From NCBI GenBank assembly GCA_963210315.1, contig OY723285.1, positions 310,001 to 374,000 on the forward strand: 64,000 bases of DNA. Reading direction: 5' to 3'. The stretch comes from Rhynchopus euleeides. Its lineage: Eukaryota; Euglenozoa; Diplonemea; Diplonemida; Diplonemidae. The position numbers and the translations under genes were made by a program. Each line of letters opens with the position of its first letter. Within the stretch, counting starts at the first letter, position 1. Under the pieces are notes generated by a model. The model did not search any database and was not told the origin of the DNA. It saw nothing but the letters and a program-made list of their open reading frames with translations. Below, piece by piece: positions 11,603-21,734 of the stretch.

Positions 11603-13771
11603 TCAGGGGACAGCATTCACATCCAGCAGAACCCGACGAGTGATATCGTAGAAGTTGGAGGCAGCGACGGTCGAGGGAGTCCAGCCATCGTGTGTCACAT
11701 GGGTGACCTTCGCGCCGCGCTGCTTCAGAAGCATGCAGAGACCTGTCACACCGTTGCGCGCAGCATACACAAGCGCTGTCCACCCTGAGACATCCTCCGC
11801 GTCAACAGCAGCACCTGCGTCCAGCAGCACCCCACACACCTCCGTAACACCTCCTGCGCATCTGGGGCAGGAGACGGCACAGGCCAACAGGGGGGTGCGG
11901 CCCTTCGCGTCACGTGCATCGTGCTGTGCGCCGCCTTCCAGGAGCAGCCTGCACATGGCTGCGTCTGCACGGTGTGCGGCCACATGCAGGGGGGATTCGT
12001 GTCCGGGGGGGACACGCGCACAGGCGCCGTGCTGCAGGAGCAGGCGGCACACATCGAGGCTGCCGCAGCAGGCAGCAGCACGCAGGCAGCCGTCAGGCAC
12101 TCCGGCACCGTGTTGCAGCAGCAGCGCACACAGCCCTACGTTCCCACCCTCTGCAGCACGCACGATGGGCGGCACCCCGCCGCTGCCGCCTGGAGGCGCA
12201 CCGTGCTGCAGCAGCAGCTCCACGACTTGGAGCTGCTCCTGCCCGCCTCCGCAGCGCACCGCCTCGTCCACAGCAGCCTCCAGCGCCGCTGGCGCGCTGG
12301 GGTGCTGCTGGCCTGTGGGGACGTGGCGCAGCAGCAGGGCACACAGCTCCGCCACCCCCGCCTGCCTGTGCCGCACAGCTGCAAGAAGCGCAGCGGACGG
12401 CACCTCCGCCCCGCCCGCCAGAAGCAGGAGGCAGCACGCCGTGTGCCCCCCACGCACCGCAAGCTCCAGGGAAGCTGTGCCGTCTGCCCCCAGCGCTCCG
12501 ACACACGTCTCCAGGATGTGGCGCAGCACTGCCGCGTGGCCCTCCTCAGCCGCAGACTCTGCAGCATCGCGCAGCACCGCAGGGGGCAGCTCTGCTGCAG
12601 GGCCGCACAGCTCGCAGGCCTCCAGCAGACCCGCAGCAGCAGCGGCTCGGAAGCACCTGGTGCGCAGCGCGTCGGTGGGCCGCGCACCCCTGGACACGAA
12701 CAGGCGCACCACGTCGATGCTCCCCCCGACGATGGCATGCACGAGGCAGGTGTCGCCGTTGGCGTCAGGGTCGGCATGCACACCCGCCCCGGCATCGACC
12801 AGCGCAGAGCACATCGCAGCGTGCCCGCCGTGTGCCGCCTTCATCAGACAGGTCTGCCCTGCGCCGCACCTCACCGACACGTCTGCACCGTAGCGCATGC
12901 AGAGGGCGGCAAGGGGCATGTCGCCTTCAGCTGCAGCGTGTGACAGCGCCGTCATCCCACAGCTGGTTGCCTCCACAGCGGCCCCGCTCTGCAGCAGGAC
13001 GGCACAGACAGCGAGCTGCCCCCTGCCTGCCGCGGTGGGGAGGAGCGCGTCGTGCCCCCCTCCGCACACGTCTGGGCTGATGCCCGCACGGAGGAGCGCC
13101 GCGACGCGCTCTGCAGCAGTTTCAGCGGTGCAGCCTTCGGTGGCAAGCGCGAGCTGCTCGGGATGGAACTCAGGGCGCCACCCCGCGCGCAGCAGCGCAG
13201 GCACGATTGCGGGAGGCACACTGGGCGGGGGCAACAGTGTCACACGTCTGCGCACGAAGGGCGTGTTGGGGTCGGCACCCATGTCGAGCAGTGCCACTGC
13301 GATGTCGGGTGTCTCGCGCAGCGCCTGTGCCAGGGCAGCGGAGAGCACGTCGCGTGGAAGGGTGCTGGCAATGGCCCTGCACATGCTGTCCGTATCGCAG
13401 GTTGGTATGTCGCTCGGAAGCGGCTCCACGCCTGCGTCGATCAGCAGGCGTGCCCTCTGCTCGTTGCCGCTGCGGACAGCTGCTGCAAGGGAGATGTGCG
13501 TGACGGGGACAGAGTCCTCCCGAAGGCGTGCCACAGCGACGTGGCGTGCATCCGGGATGATCTGCAGCAAGTCCCCGTCGCACAGCCCAGCCACCCCGTC
13601 GTCATCCAGCAGCGTGTCCGTCATGGGGAGCCGCAGGTCAAACTGCAGGGCCTCCGGCAGCATGCGGCAGAACTCCTGCCGGACTTGCCGCTTCAGGGGA
13701 GCCAGGGCGGGGTCGCCTTCGAACTCCAGTGAGCAGCTGCCGTGCCCTTCCAGGTCGACAGTCAAGTGCAT
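11603..13771 (-). CDS. Ankyrin-repeat protein with ubiquitin-like N-terminus
   Basis: Starting at Met 13771 the product is 722 residues. The frame is open to 14077, but the extra N-terminus is Pro/His-rich and looks like leader sequence. Residues 1-75 (MHLTVDLEGHG, then TDTLLDDDGVAGLCDGDLLQI) have the strand pattern and DGD turn of a ubiquitin-like fold. Ankyrin repeats follow from ~90 to the end, with several LLLQHGA and LLDAGA helices. I infer an intracellular scaffold. No catalytic domain is visible. No intron is needed. The gene sits inside the direct repeat pair 11135-11458 / 14378-14720. Confidence 0.8.
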   Translation of the reverse strand: MHLTVDLEGHGSCSLEFEGDPALAPLKRQVRQEFCRMLPEALQFDLRLPMTDTLLDDDGVAGLCDGDLLQIIPDARHVAVARLREDSVPVTHISLAAAVRSGNEQRARLLIDAGVEPLPSDIPTCDTDSMCRAIASTLPRDVLSAALAQALRETPDIAVALLDMGADPNTPFVRRRVTLLPPPSVPPAIVPALLRAGWRPEFHPEQLALATEGCTAETAAERVAALLRAGISPDVCGGGHDALLPTAAGRGQLAVCAVLLQSGAAVEATSCGMTALSHAAAEGDMPLAALCMRYGADVSVRCGAGQTCLMKAAHGGHAAMCSALVDAGAGVHADPDANGDTCLVHAIVGGSIDVVRLFVSRGARPTDALRTRCFRAAAAAGLLEACELCGPAAELPPAVLRDAAESAAEEGHAAVLRHILETCVGALGADGTASLELAVRGGHTACCLLLLAGGAEVPSAALLAAVRHRQAGVAELCALLLRHVPTGQQHPSAPAALEAAVDEAVRCGGGQEQLQVVELLLQHGAPPGGSGGVPPIVRAAEGGNVGLCALLLQHGAGVPDGCLRAAACCGSLDVCRLLLQHGACARVPPGHESPLHVAAHRADAAMCRLLLEGGAQHDARDAKGRTPLLACAVSCPRCAGGVTEVCGVLLDAGAAVDAEDVSGWTALVYAARNGVTGLCMLLKQRGAKVTHVTHDGWTPSTVAASNFYDITRRVLLDVNAVP

Positions 13772-14195
13772 CGTGGTGGGTGGTGATCCGGGGGAGTGGG
13801 GGCAAGACGGCACAAGCGAGGCGTGTGTCGTGTAACCTGGTGTGGTGCGTGGTGGGGTGGCGCGTGGTGCGGGGTCGGGTTGGGTTGCCTCTGAAGTGGA
13901 GTGTGTATCGGGTGGGCTGCGTGACTGCTTGCAGTGCTGCACACAACAAACTGTTTCTGCGGAACACCCCACCCACGGGCGTACACGCTCGTGTGATGCA
14001 GTGGCACAGATGCCTGAGATCGGGTGCCCAGGACATGCAACATGGTGCCCGTTGTTGCAGTTCGTCGATATCACCACAACAGGGACACCTGTCTTATTTG
14101 TGCGCTTGTTGGTTTGTGCGGGGTCTGTGTAAATACATGCACTGCCAAGCGTTCTTTGCTAGAGACCAAGAGAACGGTTCACTCAAATAAGATAT

Positions 14196-14236
14196 TCCCG
14201 AAAAGGGTTACTCTACCCCCGCTGGAGTCCACCGTG
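14196..14236. mobile_element. Remnant of a CACGG-element terminus
   Basis: CCCGAAAAGGGTTACTCTAC followed by CCCCGCTGGAGTCCACCGTG matches the terminal ~40 bp of the elements at 44769-52442 and 58894-61934, with one or two mismatches. The rest of that element is absent. Confidence 0.7.
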
Positions 14237-14377
14237 CAGGGCAACCCCCACAGCAGGGCTCCGGGAGATGCCGTTGTGCCCAGCTGGCACAGGTTGAACC
14301 AGCCCTGTCTTTGTTGTGAAAAGCGGGGGAAGGGGATGCACTCTCAGGGCGGCGGGGGGTTTGCTGTGCACACACGC

Positions 14378-14720
14378 GCCGGTGTGTTCGTTCTCGGATA
14401 GAATATCCGCCAAGCCATCCGACAACAGGCCCACTTGCCTACGCAGGGTGGGTGGGACAGGAGGGCTGCATGCATGGGAGACACGGGGGGAAATGGCTGC
14501 ACAAGGCACACGGCTAGCATGAGCTAGAGGCCAGCCATGCATGCACAACTCGGGGGCCTTCGCTACGAGTAGAGGTCAGCAGTCGGTCAGTCGGCGAGGG
14601 GAAGGAGGGCGCCCCTCGCTTGTCACCCACAGAGAAAGGCAAGGGGGTCCTCGCTCAGGGGTCGTCTTCAGAACACGCCGTTCGGCACTAGCAAGCAGGC
14701 AACTGTTCGGCGGTGTTCGG
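14378..14720 (+). repeat. Long direct repeat, copy 2
   Basis: The partner of 11135-11458. It carries CATCCGACAACAGG (~14419) and a few more bases absent from copy 1. It lies just downstream of the stop of the small ankyrin gene. Confidence 0.8.
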
Positions 14721-14897
14721 AACGTCCTGTTCCGTTCCCAACGAGCGAAGAGGAATGTGTGGTCGCAGCACTTGGAGATCGTAGAAAGAGTCGTGTTCAG
14801 TTCCGGAGCAAAGGCACAATGTGCGAGAGGTGACCAGGCATGAGGCTCAATCTGACTGTCTCCCGATAAGGCATGGGCGAGGTGGCACGGCTGTGTC

Positions 14898-15440
14898 TCA
14901 GGATCCATCATCAGAGATGAACGCAACCCAGCGCCGGGTCGCAGCATTCAGCAGGCGCTTCACCTGCAGATGGCCCAGCTCCTTGGCAAGGGCGCATAGC
15001 GTGCGCCCCTGGGAGTCTCTCTGCTTCGGTTCGGCACCGCACACGAGCAACGCTCTACAGGCTTCAACCTGGTTGCAGCGAACTGCGTGCATCAGGGGTG
15101 TCTGGCCGTCCCTGCCCACCGCATCCACAGGCGACCCGTTAGAGACGAGTGTGTCCACAATCTCTGCATCGCCTACCTGCGCAGCGAGGCCGAGGAATGT
15201 GTTGCCGTCAGGATCCCATGCTGCGAAGTCTACAGCGCTTAGCTCCGACAGAATGGCAACGTGCCGCGTGGGGATGTGCCGCCCGCCCCCGTTGGAGATG
15301 AAGGCCTGCAGCTTCGGTGCGGCGTGGTAGTCCACCGTGTGCACGGGGACGGACGTGCGGTGCGACGTGCCCCACACCCTGTAGGTGGTACGCCACTGCA
15401 GGTGTGGTACACCACTGCAGGTGGTATGGCACTGACACAA
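14898..15440 (-). CDS. Small ankyrin-repeat protein
   Basis: A 180-residue frame. Residues ~75-165 hold about three ankyrin repeats (DPDGNTFLGLAAQVGDAEIV, then DGQTPLMHAVRCNQVEACRA, then DSQGRTLCALAKELGHLQVK). The N-terminus is unremarkable, with a small GGTAC/CACTGCAGG repeat at DNA level. It could be the last exon of a longer spliced ankyrin gene like the one at 54091-62353, because other open frames continue to ~15831 without a clear start. No catalytic domain. Confidence 0.65.
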   Translation of the reverse strand: MCQCHTTCSGVPHLQWRTTYRVWGTSHRTSVPVHTVDYHAAPKLQAFISNGGGRHIPTRHVAILSELSAVDFAAWDPDGNTFLGLAAQVGDAEIVDTLVSNGSPVDAVGRDGQTPLMHAVRCNQVEACRALLVCGAEPKQRDSQGRTLCALAKELGHLQVKRLLNAATRRWVAFISDDGS

Positions 15441-16538
15441 GGATGTACGCCTTCACGCCAGCCTGCTGCACTGGGTTCTGACAAACCACCCTGCTGCAAA
15501 CCCGCATCAGGCGCCACACTGTTGCCTCCAGGTGACGAGATAACAACACCCTTGACACGGCTTGGGCTTGCCGAACCCTGCCAAAGGGCCGGGCCTGACA
15601 ACAGAGTGACAAAGTGATCGCGTGGGAGGGTTGCGAGCGGGGGCACGGGCGGGGTTCGGAGCACGTGCCTACTTCCTGACAAGCGACCGTTTCATTCCAC
15701 CCCACCCCCAGGGATGCAAAAATACACCTGTCGGGAGGAGGCGCTTGCCCCACCACCTTCTTGTACCCTGCTTCAATCCATGAGTTTGACAGATTCGACC
15801 CCCGTTTGTTGTGAGGGTTACCTTCTCCCATCTCTCTCTCACTGTGTTGCCGTGATTACCAGGTGTTTTGCCACAGGGGGGAGAGAGAGAGAGAGAAGAA
15901 AGAGAAAGAAAGTGATCCCTCCAGGCCCTGCCAGAAGTATCTAAAACACTGCTGGCCTCTGGTGATGTTTTTTGATGCATTGGACAATTCTGCCGGTTCC
16001 AGCGGTGTGCAATACGGGACCTAAATCCTCTACAGGTGTGATGGATTGGGGCGTGTCTGAGCTTGAAGCACTGTGGGTGTTTTTGGAGAGAAAAAGGAAG
16101 GTGGTATGCACAGAGAGGGAAGAAGGGCGAGAGCAGAGGCAGGGCCAACGCCTGCCTCTCCTCAAGCATTCGCACGAAGGAAGGAGGCGGCTACACACAC
16201 ACACAGACACAGGGTGGGCTAGGACCCGTGCAGGGCTAACCCACCTAAAAAGTGATCAACACACACACATATACCTCCCGCAACACGGCACGCATGCTAA
16301 TACCTACCATTTCGTTTCCCAAAGACCTGGTGACTGGGAGCTGCCTGCCGCGAATGTTCCTTCCCGTACGATATGCCAGGAGCCTGAAGAAAAAGCGGGC
16401 CTCGAGAGATGTGCCCCCCTCCTGCCTGGGATGGGTGGTTCTTCTGAGTCGTAGCGGGGCAGGAAATGCCCAAACCAAAGAAAGAACGAAGAATAATCGG
16501 GCAGTGGAATACGCAAGAAAGAATAAAGAGAAAATGGA
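15441..16538. other. Gene-free stretch
   Basis: No recognisable gene. A GAGAGA tract lies at 15880-15900 and (CA)n at 16193-16212. Confidence 0.4.
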
Positions 16539-16737
16539 ACACTATCGACACATGTCACTCAACGGGGTAATGGGGGGAGATTGTGGTGAAACGCACACAC
16601 CTCGACCTGTGAAGAGGTGAGATGTGGCTCTGCAATTACGGCGCTACGCGTGCCGTAAACTCAAATCGGACCTGCTTGCTGCTGTCCTTCTCCGTGTTCC
16701 ATTTCCTCCTTCATTGCATGAGGCTACAAAAAACAAA
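16539..16737 (+). repeat. Dispersed ~190-bp repeat, copy 1
   Basis: Similar to 40160-40337 in the same orientation: ATGGAACACTATCGACACAT, CGACCTGTGA, TGCCGTAAACTCAAATCGGA and ATTGCATGAGGCTACAAA align with gaps. Both copies are non-coding. Whether it is a transposon end or a non-coding RNA gene cannot be decided from two copies. Confidence 0.6.
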
Positions 16738-17004
16738 AAGCAGTGGCAAAAAAAAAGAAGGCCGGGCGGCACCTATCCCGAAATGATCGATATGAGCGCT
16801 GCACACAGAACGTGAGGAAAGTGTCGTCATAATCGGGTGGATAAGTAATGGGTTGCAAACGGGTTTGCGGTTTGCATAGTAAGAAAGGCAGGATGGCAGA
16901 ATGCACGCATTTTGCAAGCAGCACATTTCCAGAGGCAGCGATGTCCGTTATTGTAAAGATGTCCGTCACAATTTGTGTTCATCGTAAAAAAAATGGATGC
17001 CGGT

Positions 17005-18886
17005 GGTGCCCCTGAAAGGGCCGATTTACGTAGTTTTTACGTAGTTCTTACGTAGTTCATTAGTGGGGAGGACCCTCTTTTTTTTTCACCTATTTTCCTT
17101 TTCCCAGGTTCCCCATTTCCAAGCCCCAGCACGACCTGCGCACTGCTGACGCGGCCCACCTGCACCCCGCACCCCACTCCCCCACCCCCGTTGTCGCTTT
17201 TTCTGTCCACAGAAGCCACAAGGATGGAACCACCCTTTGTAGAGGGGGGGGGGGGCCGGTTGTCGTCCTGTGGCTGCTTTGTGGGGCGAGCACAGCAGGT
17301 TCTCCTTTGCTTCTACGGGCTCTTGGCACAACAGCGTCGCAGCAGTGTGTCTCCGCGTCACCGGATCTGTGCGGCCTCGTAGTGGGGGCATTCTGGAGGT
17401 CGAGGTGTCAACTGGCTTCATCTCGAAATGTGGGTCTGGCTCAGGGGCTGGTCCCACCCAGCGGGAGTCAAAACCCAGCGGGGGTCCCACCCAGTGGGAC
17501 CCCCTCTTCGGGTGCTCCTAAATCCAGCTCTGTTGAACGTTTGGAATTTGTGCAGCTCGTCGTGGGGCCATTTTAGTGGTCGAGGTGCCAAACTTCTCCT
17601 CTCAAACCCGGGTCTGGTTCACGGACTGGTCATGGGAGAAGGTGACTGGGCGGCAGCCAGCCCGCAGCACACCCACACCCCACCCTCCCAGCGGGACCCC
17701 CTCCTCGGGTATTCCAAAACCCCGTTCTTTTGAACGTTTGGAACTTTTGCGGATCGCAGTGGGGTCATTTTGTGGGTCTAGGAGCCAAACATCGTCCATG
17801 GAACGTGACTCTGGTTCAGGGGCTGGTCCTAAGAGAATGTGACTGGGAGGCAGCCACACCCCCACCCACCCATCCATCGGGACCCCCTCCACGGGTGTTC
17901 CAAAACCCCGTTCTTTTGAACGTTTGGAATTTGTTCGGATCACAGTGGGGTCACTTTGGTGGTGTGCGAGCCAAGTGTCACCCATGAAACACGGGTCTGG
18001 TTCAGGGGCTGGTCGTGGGTAAAGGTGGCTGGGAGGCGGTCAGCCCACACCCACCTCCACCCAGCGGGACCCCCTCCTCGGGTGTTCCAAAACCCCTTTC
18101 TTTTGAACGTTCGGATTTTTTGCGGATCACAGTGGGGTCATTTTGGTGGTGTACGAGCCAAGTTACACCCATGAAACGTGAGTCTGGTTCAGGGACTAGT
18201 CATGGGTGAAGGTGCTGGGAGGCAGCCAGCACGCCTACACCCCACCCCACCTACCCTGTAGGGTGTGCAGGTGGCCCCAGCGGCGAGAATCTGACCATAA
18301 CCGGCTTCTTTTGATTTATCGGGGCTCGCTGGGGTTGGGGGTGCGACGGATGCCATTTTTTCTCAAAAAATGTTACTCTTCGCACATGAAGCTCTTCCAC
18401 CGTATTTCTGCTTGAAAGCCATTCAGGCCAAACCCCCAAAAACCCCGAAAAACGCCACCCACCCCGTCGGGGGTGCAGGTGGGTTCCGAGTCAGCAATCT
18501 GACCAAAACCGGTTTCTTTGGACTTATTTGGGCACGCTGGGGTTGGGGGTGTGGTGGAACTCATTTTTTCCCGAAAAATTTCACCATTAACCTGTGAAGG
18601 GGAAATCCCATTTTCGAAAAGCGCCCTATCACTTCACAGCTACAACCGCTCTGATGAATTTCCTTTTGTTTGTTGCGTTGACGCTTCTACACACAAAACC
18701 CTGAACTGATCACACCCTGAGCCTGATGAAGGGTGGGGTTAGTGTATAGAGCACGTTTGGTTGCAGCTGTGGTGGGGCGCTTTCCGCTCACACGAGTGTG
18801 CTTAAAATAAAAAAGAAGGTCCACCCCCGATTTACGTAGTTCTTACGTAGTTCTGACGTAGTTGCGATTTCGTTTTCAGGGGCACC
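17005..18886. mobile_element. Inverted-repeat-bounded unit containing satellite
   Basis: GGTGCCCCTGAAA at 17005 is mirrored by TTTCAGGGGCACC ending at 18886. Just inside each end the motif TTACGTAGTTC repeats two to three times (17027-17059 and 18831-18864). Flanks atgccggt and agccgggt partly match and may be a decayed target duplication. The interior holds satellite copies and a degenerate two-copy repeat (18262-18375 and 18467-18585). No transposase. It may be a non-autonomous element that captured satellite DNA. Confidence 0.45.
17370..18240 (-). repeat. Satellite, ~190-bp unit, inverted block
   Basis: About five units of the satellite seen at 4880-5900, in reverse orientation, with GTTCTTTTGAACGTTTGGAA and CCCATGAAACACGGGTCTGG as landmarks. 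Confidence 0.8.
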
Positions 18887-18900
18887 AGCCGGGTTTTTTT

Positions 18901-19061
18901 TTTCAGCACACTTCGATGTGGGCGGAAAGTGTCGCGTGCTTGTTCGTGCCCTTGTGCTCCTCACTCACGACACCATCATCAGCAGGAGTGTGAGTGTGGA
19001 AGCGTCAACGCAAAAAAGAAACCAAAGCAAAAAGTGCCGAACAAAGCGCAGTGACACTTTT
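18901..19061 (-). repeat. Solo A-core-B recombination site of YR family 1
   Basis: Reads A (TTTCAGCACACTTCGATGTG onward), the 19-bp core AGTGTGGAAGCGTCAACGC, then B (AAAAAAGAAACCAAAGCAAA to GTGACACTTTT). The same A and B arms flank the YR retrotransposon copies at 21.5-29.1 kb, but here nothing separates them. It is therefore either an unoccupied target or what remains after core-to-core excision. Confidence 0.8.
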
Positions 19062-19190
19062 GTTTGTGCAACTTTCTGGTCACCTGCACGTTGGGGCGTG
19101 GAGTGTAGGTGAACAAAACATTGCTCCCACTGCAACCTTTTTTAGTTCTGAACGCCTTCCGTGAGCACGGTGCGTTTGACACAAAAAATA
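19062..19190 (+). repeat. Dispersed ~130-bp repeat
   Basis: TGTTTGTGCAACTTTCTGGT through GAGCACGGTGCGTTTGACAC recurs, inverted, inside an intron at 57774-57897. Part of it is also at 37700-37762. It directly abuts the solo recombination site. Confidence 0.7.
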
Positions 19191-20528
19191 CCCCCTCTGT
19201 GGACGACACACATCACCAAAATATACTTCCGGGCCATGGGGCCTTCGCCGTGTCGGCAATCTTTCGGCACCACCAGCTCAGGCCCCATCACCCTTGTCGC
19301 GGTAGTCTTGAGGATTCACACACAGAGGCGCAGGGAAAGAACCCCACCTGGGGCATTGTTTTTGGGCCAATTGTGGAGCCCCTGCCAGCCAGCCGCCTCG
19401 GCATCCTCGTCCTCACATGCACCCTGTGCTTGAAAGGGGGGCACACGTCCCTAATCACCTCAAGGAGGGTGTTAGGAGGGAAGCGGCTAGCCTCCCCCGG
19501 GGTTCACATGGCTTTCCCGTTGGCAATCTGAAGAAATATCGGCTAATACGCGTGATGGGTGTCCTTCTGTAGGTAGCTTATTGAGCGCTCTCTGGAAACA
19601 CAAAAAACGGAACGAAGAGAACACGGTTTGTACCGCTTCCACCCCAAAATAAAATGCCGGCGGGGCACGGTGGGACACGGGGAGTATTTTTCCCGCTCAG
19701 AAGTGAAGAAGTGAAGGAGGAGGTGGAAGCCGCGCCTAAAGGGGCGGCCCAACTCCAAGCTGCACTGTGTGCGGCACCAGTGCAGCCTCTGAAGCCGGAG
19801 TGATATCGGGGCGTCTCAGGAATTTCGGGGCGCCATCGGGGGCCTTCGCTCTGTGTCAAACTCGTGAGGCGGCTTCACTTTTTCTGCACTTCTGAGCGAA
19901 GGCTCCATCACACCCGATTCTTTCGGGTGTGGCATGCAGACAACAAAGCTTGGCTGTGGGCACACCCGCTTTTCGGGTGCGAAATCGGGCCCGGTTCTGG
20001 AGGGTCCCGCCACATCCCCGGCCCCAGAGGCTGGCACTACACAGTGTGAAGTGGCCGGCTGGCCTCCGGCCGCTGTGCAGGAGAAAGTGCCGAAAAGTGA
20101 AGCGCCCCCTAACTAAAGGGGTGCCGCACCTGACAAGCAGTTTAGCACAGACGACAGAGAGCAGGCGAAGAACCTTTTTCAAGAACCTTTTTCAAGAACC
20201 TTTTTCAATTTGAAGACTTTCCCCAACATAGAGCTGTTGAGAAGGAGTGGCTGTGTGGTAACTGTTGATATAAGCTAAGCTACCTGATTTGGCCAATCCC
20301 TGGTTTCCGGGGGGACCAAACCAGGTCAGATTGGGAATCGGGTGGGAAAGTTGGGAGATACAATAAAGAGATTCGGAAAGAGAATTGTGTTGTGTGTGGA
20401 AAAGCTGAAACAAAACAACAGTGAGAGAGGGTGTGTGAAGAGCATTCGCCGAACGGGTATTCGTCAATCGCAGGACAGCCACCCGCCTGTTGGTGCGGTG
20501 ACTGATAGTGTTCTGAAGGGGGGAAGTT
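19191..20528. other. Gene-free stretch with small hairpin element
   Basis: No gene recognised. At 19841-19903 GGCCTTCGCTC and GAGCGAAGGC bound a 63-bp hairpin element. Related units lie at 33314-33371 and 38829-38925. A 16-bp unit (AACCTTTTTCAAG) repeats three times at 20169-20210. Confidence 0.45.
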
Positions 20529-20779
20529 TTTTGCACATAACACACCTGTGTGGTACGGGAAATGCTACGAGGAACGCGATGGACTCGGGACTGCTGCTGG
20601 CCTCTCTTGCTATGGTTTACTTATGTTTCGTGCTCCACCTGCTCCACCTCATTCTGCACTTCAGATGATCCACTTCACGTGGGTTACGGGGTTTGGGACA
20701 ACGATGATATGTTGTGTCCGACGACAAGGTAAGGTAAGCTCATCGAGGTACACCAAACCGGAGTTGTCAAATCAAAAAA
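20529..20779 (+). repeat. 251-bp direct repeat, copy 1
   Basis: Essentially identical to 32562-32812, about 12 kb away and in the same orientation, from TTTTGCACATAACACACC to GTCAAATCAAAAAA. It lacks TG...CA ends and coding sequence. The pair brackets the whole YR cluster and both tandem arrays. Confidence 0.85.
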
Positions 20780-20835
20780 GACACACCGCCCGAGAGGCAA
20801 TTGGTGTGACACAACAGCGATGACACAACCACTCT

Positions 20836-21508
20836 GCCCGAGGGGGCGCGTTTTTAGCGACCGAGACCTCCTCTCCTGACTGAGGGACACACGATCTGAC
20901 CGTCCGAGAGACGCAGCATTCTACCCTGCCCGAGGGGCACCCACTCTCCTGACCGAGAGACACGCAGTCTTGCCCGAGGGGCACCTGGTTTCCTGACCGA
21001 GACAATATTCTGCCCGAGGGGCACTCACTCTCCCGACCGAGAGACACGCAGTTTTGCCCGAGGGGCACCTGTTCTCCTGACCGAGACAATATTCTGCCCG
21101 AGGGGCACCCACTCTCCCGACCGAGAGACGCAGCATCTCGCCCGAGGGGCACCTGTTCTCCTGACCGAGACAAAAAAATTGCCCGAGGGGCACCCACTCT
21201 CCCGACCGAGAGACACGCAGTCTTGCCCGAGGGGCACCTGTTCTCCTGACCGAGACAATATTCTGCCCGAGGGGCATCCACTCTCCCGACCGAGAGACGC
21301 AGCATCTCGCCCGAGGGGCACCTGTTCTCCTGACCGAGACAATATTCTGCCCGAGGGGCACTCACTCTCCCGACCGAGAGACACGCAGTTTTGCCCGAGG
21401 GGCACCCGTTATCCTGACCGAGACAAAACTATGCCCGAGGGGCACCCACTCTCCCGACCGAGAGACGCAGCATCTCGCCCGAGGGGCACCTGTTCTCCTG
21501 ACCGAGAC
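20836..21508. repeat. Tandem array 1 (CCGAGGGGCACC)
   Basis: Alternating half-units TGCCCGAGGGGCACC...CTCCTGACCGAGACAATATTC and TGCCCGAGGGGCACC...CCGACCGAGAGACGCAGCATC give a ~85-bp higher-order period over ~670 bp. It ends exactly at the B arm of the YR cluster. The long minus-strand frames in it are repeat artefacts. Confidence 0.8.
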
Positions 21509-21734
21509 AAAAGTGTCACTGCGCTTTGTTCGGCACTTTTTGCTTTGGTTTCTTTTTTGCGTTGACGCTTCCACACTCACACTCCTGCTGATGATGGTGT
21601 CGTGAGTGAGGAGCACAAGGGCACGAACAAGCACGCGACACTTTCCGCCCACATCGAAGTGTGCTGAAAAAGTGTCACTGCGCTTTGTTCGGCACTTTTT
21701 GCTTTGGTTTCTTTTTTGCGTTGACGCTTCCACA

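Noticed and set aside
20772-21365. 197-codon minus frame, and similar frames in the arrays
   Set aside because: Reading through a tandem array whose period allows open frames; the same sequence is open in several frames.
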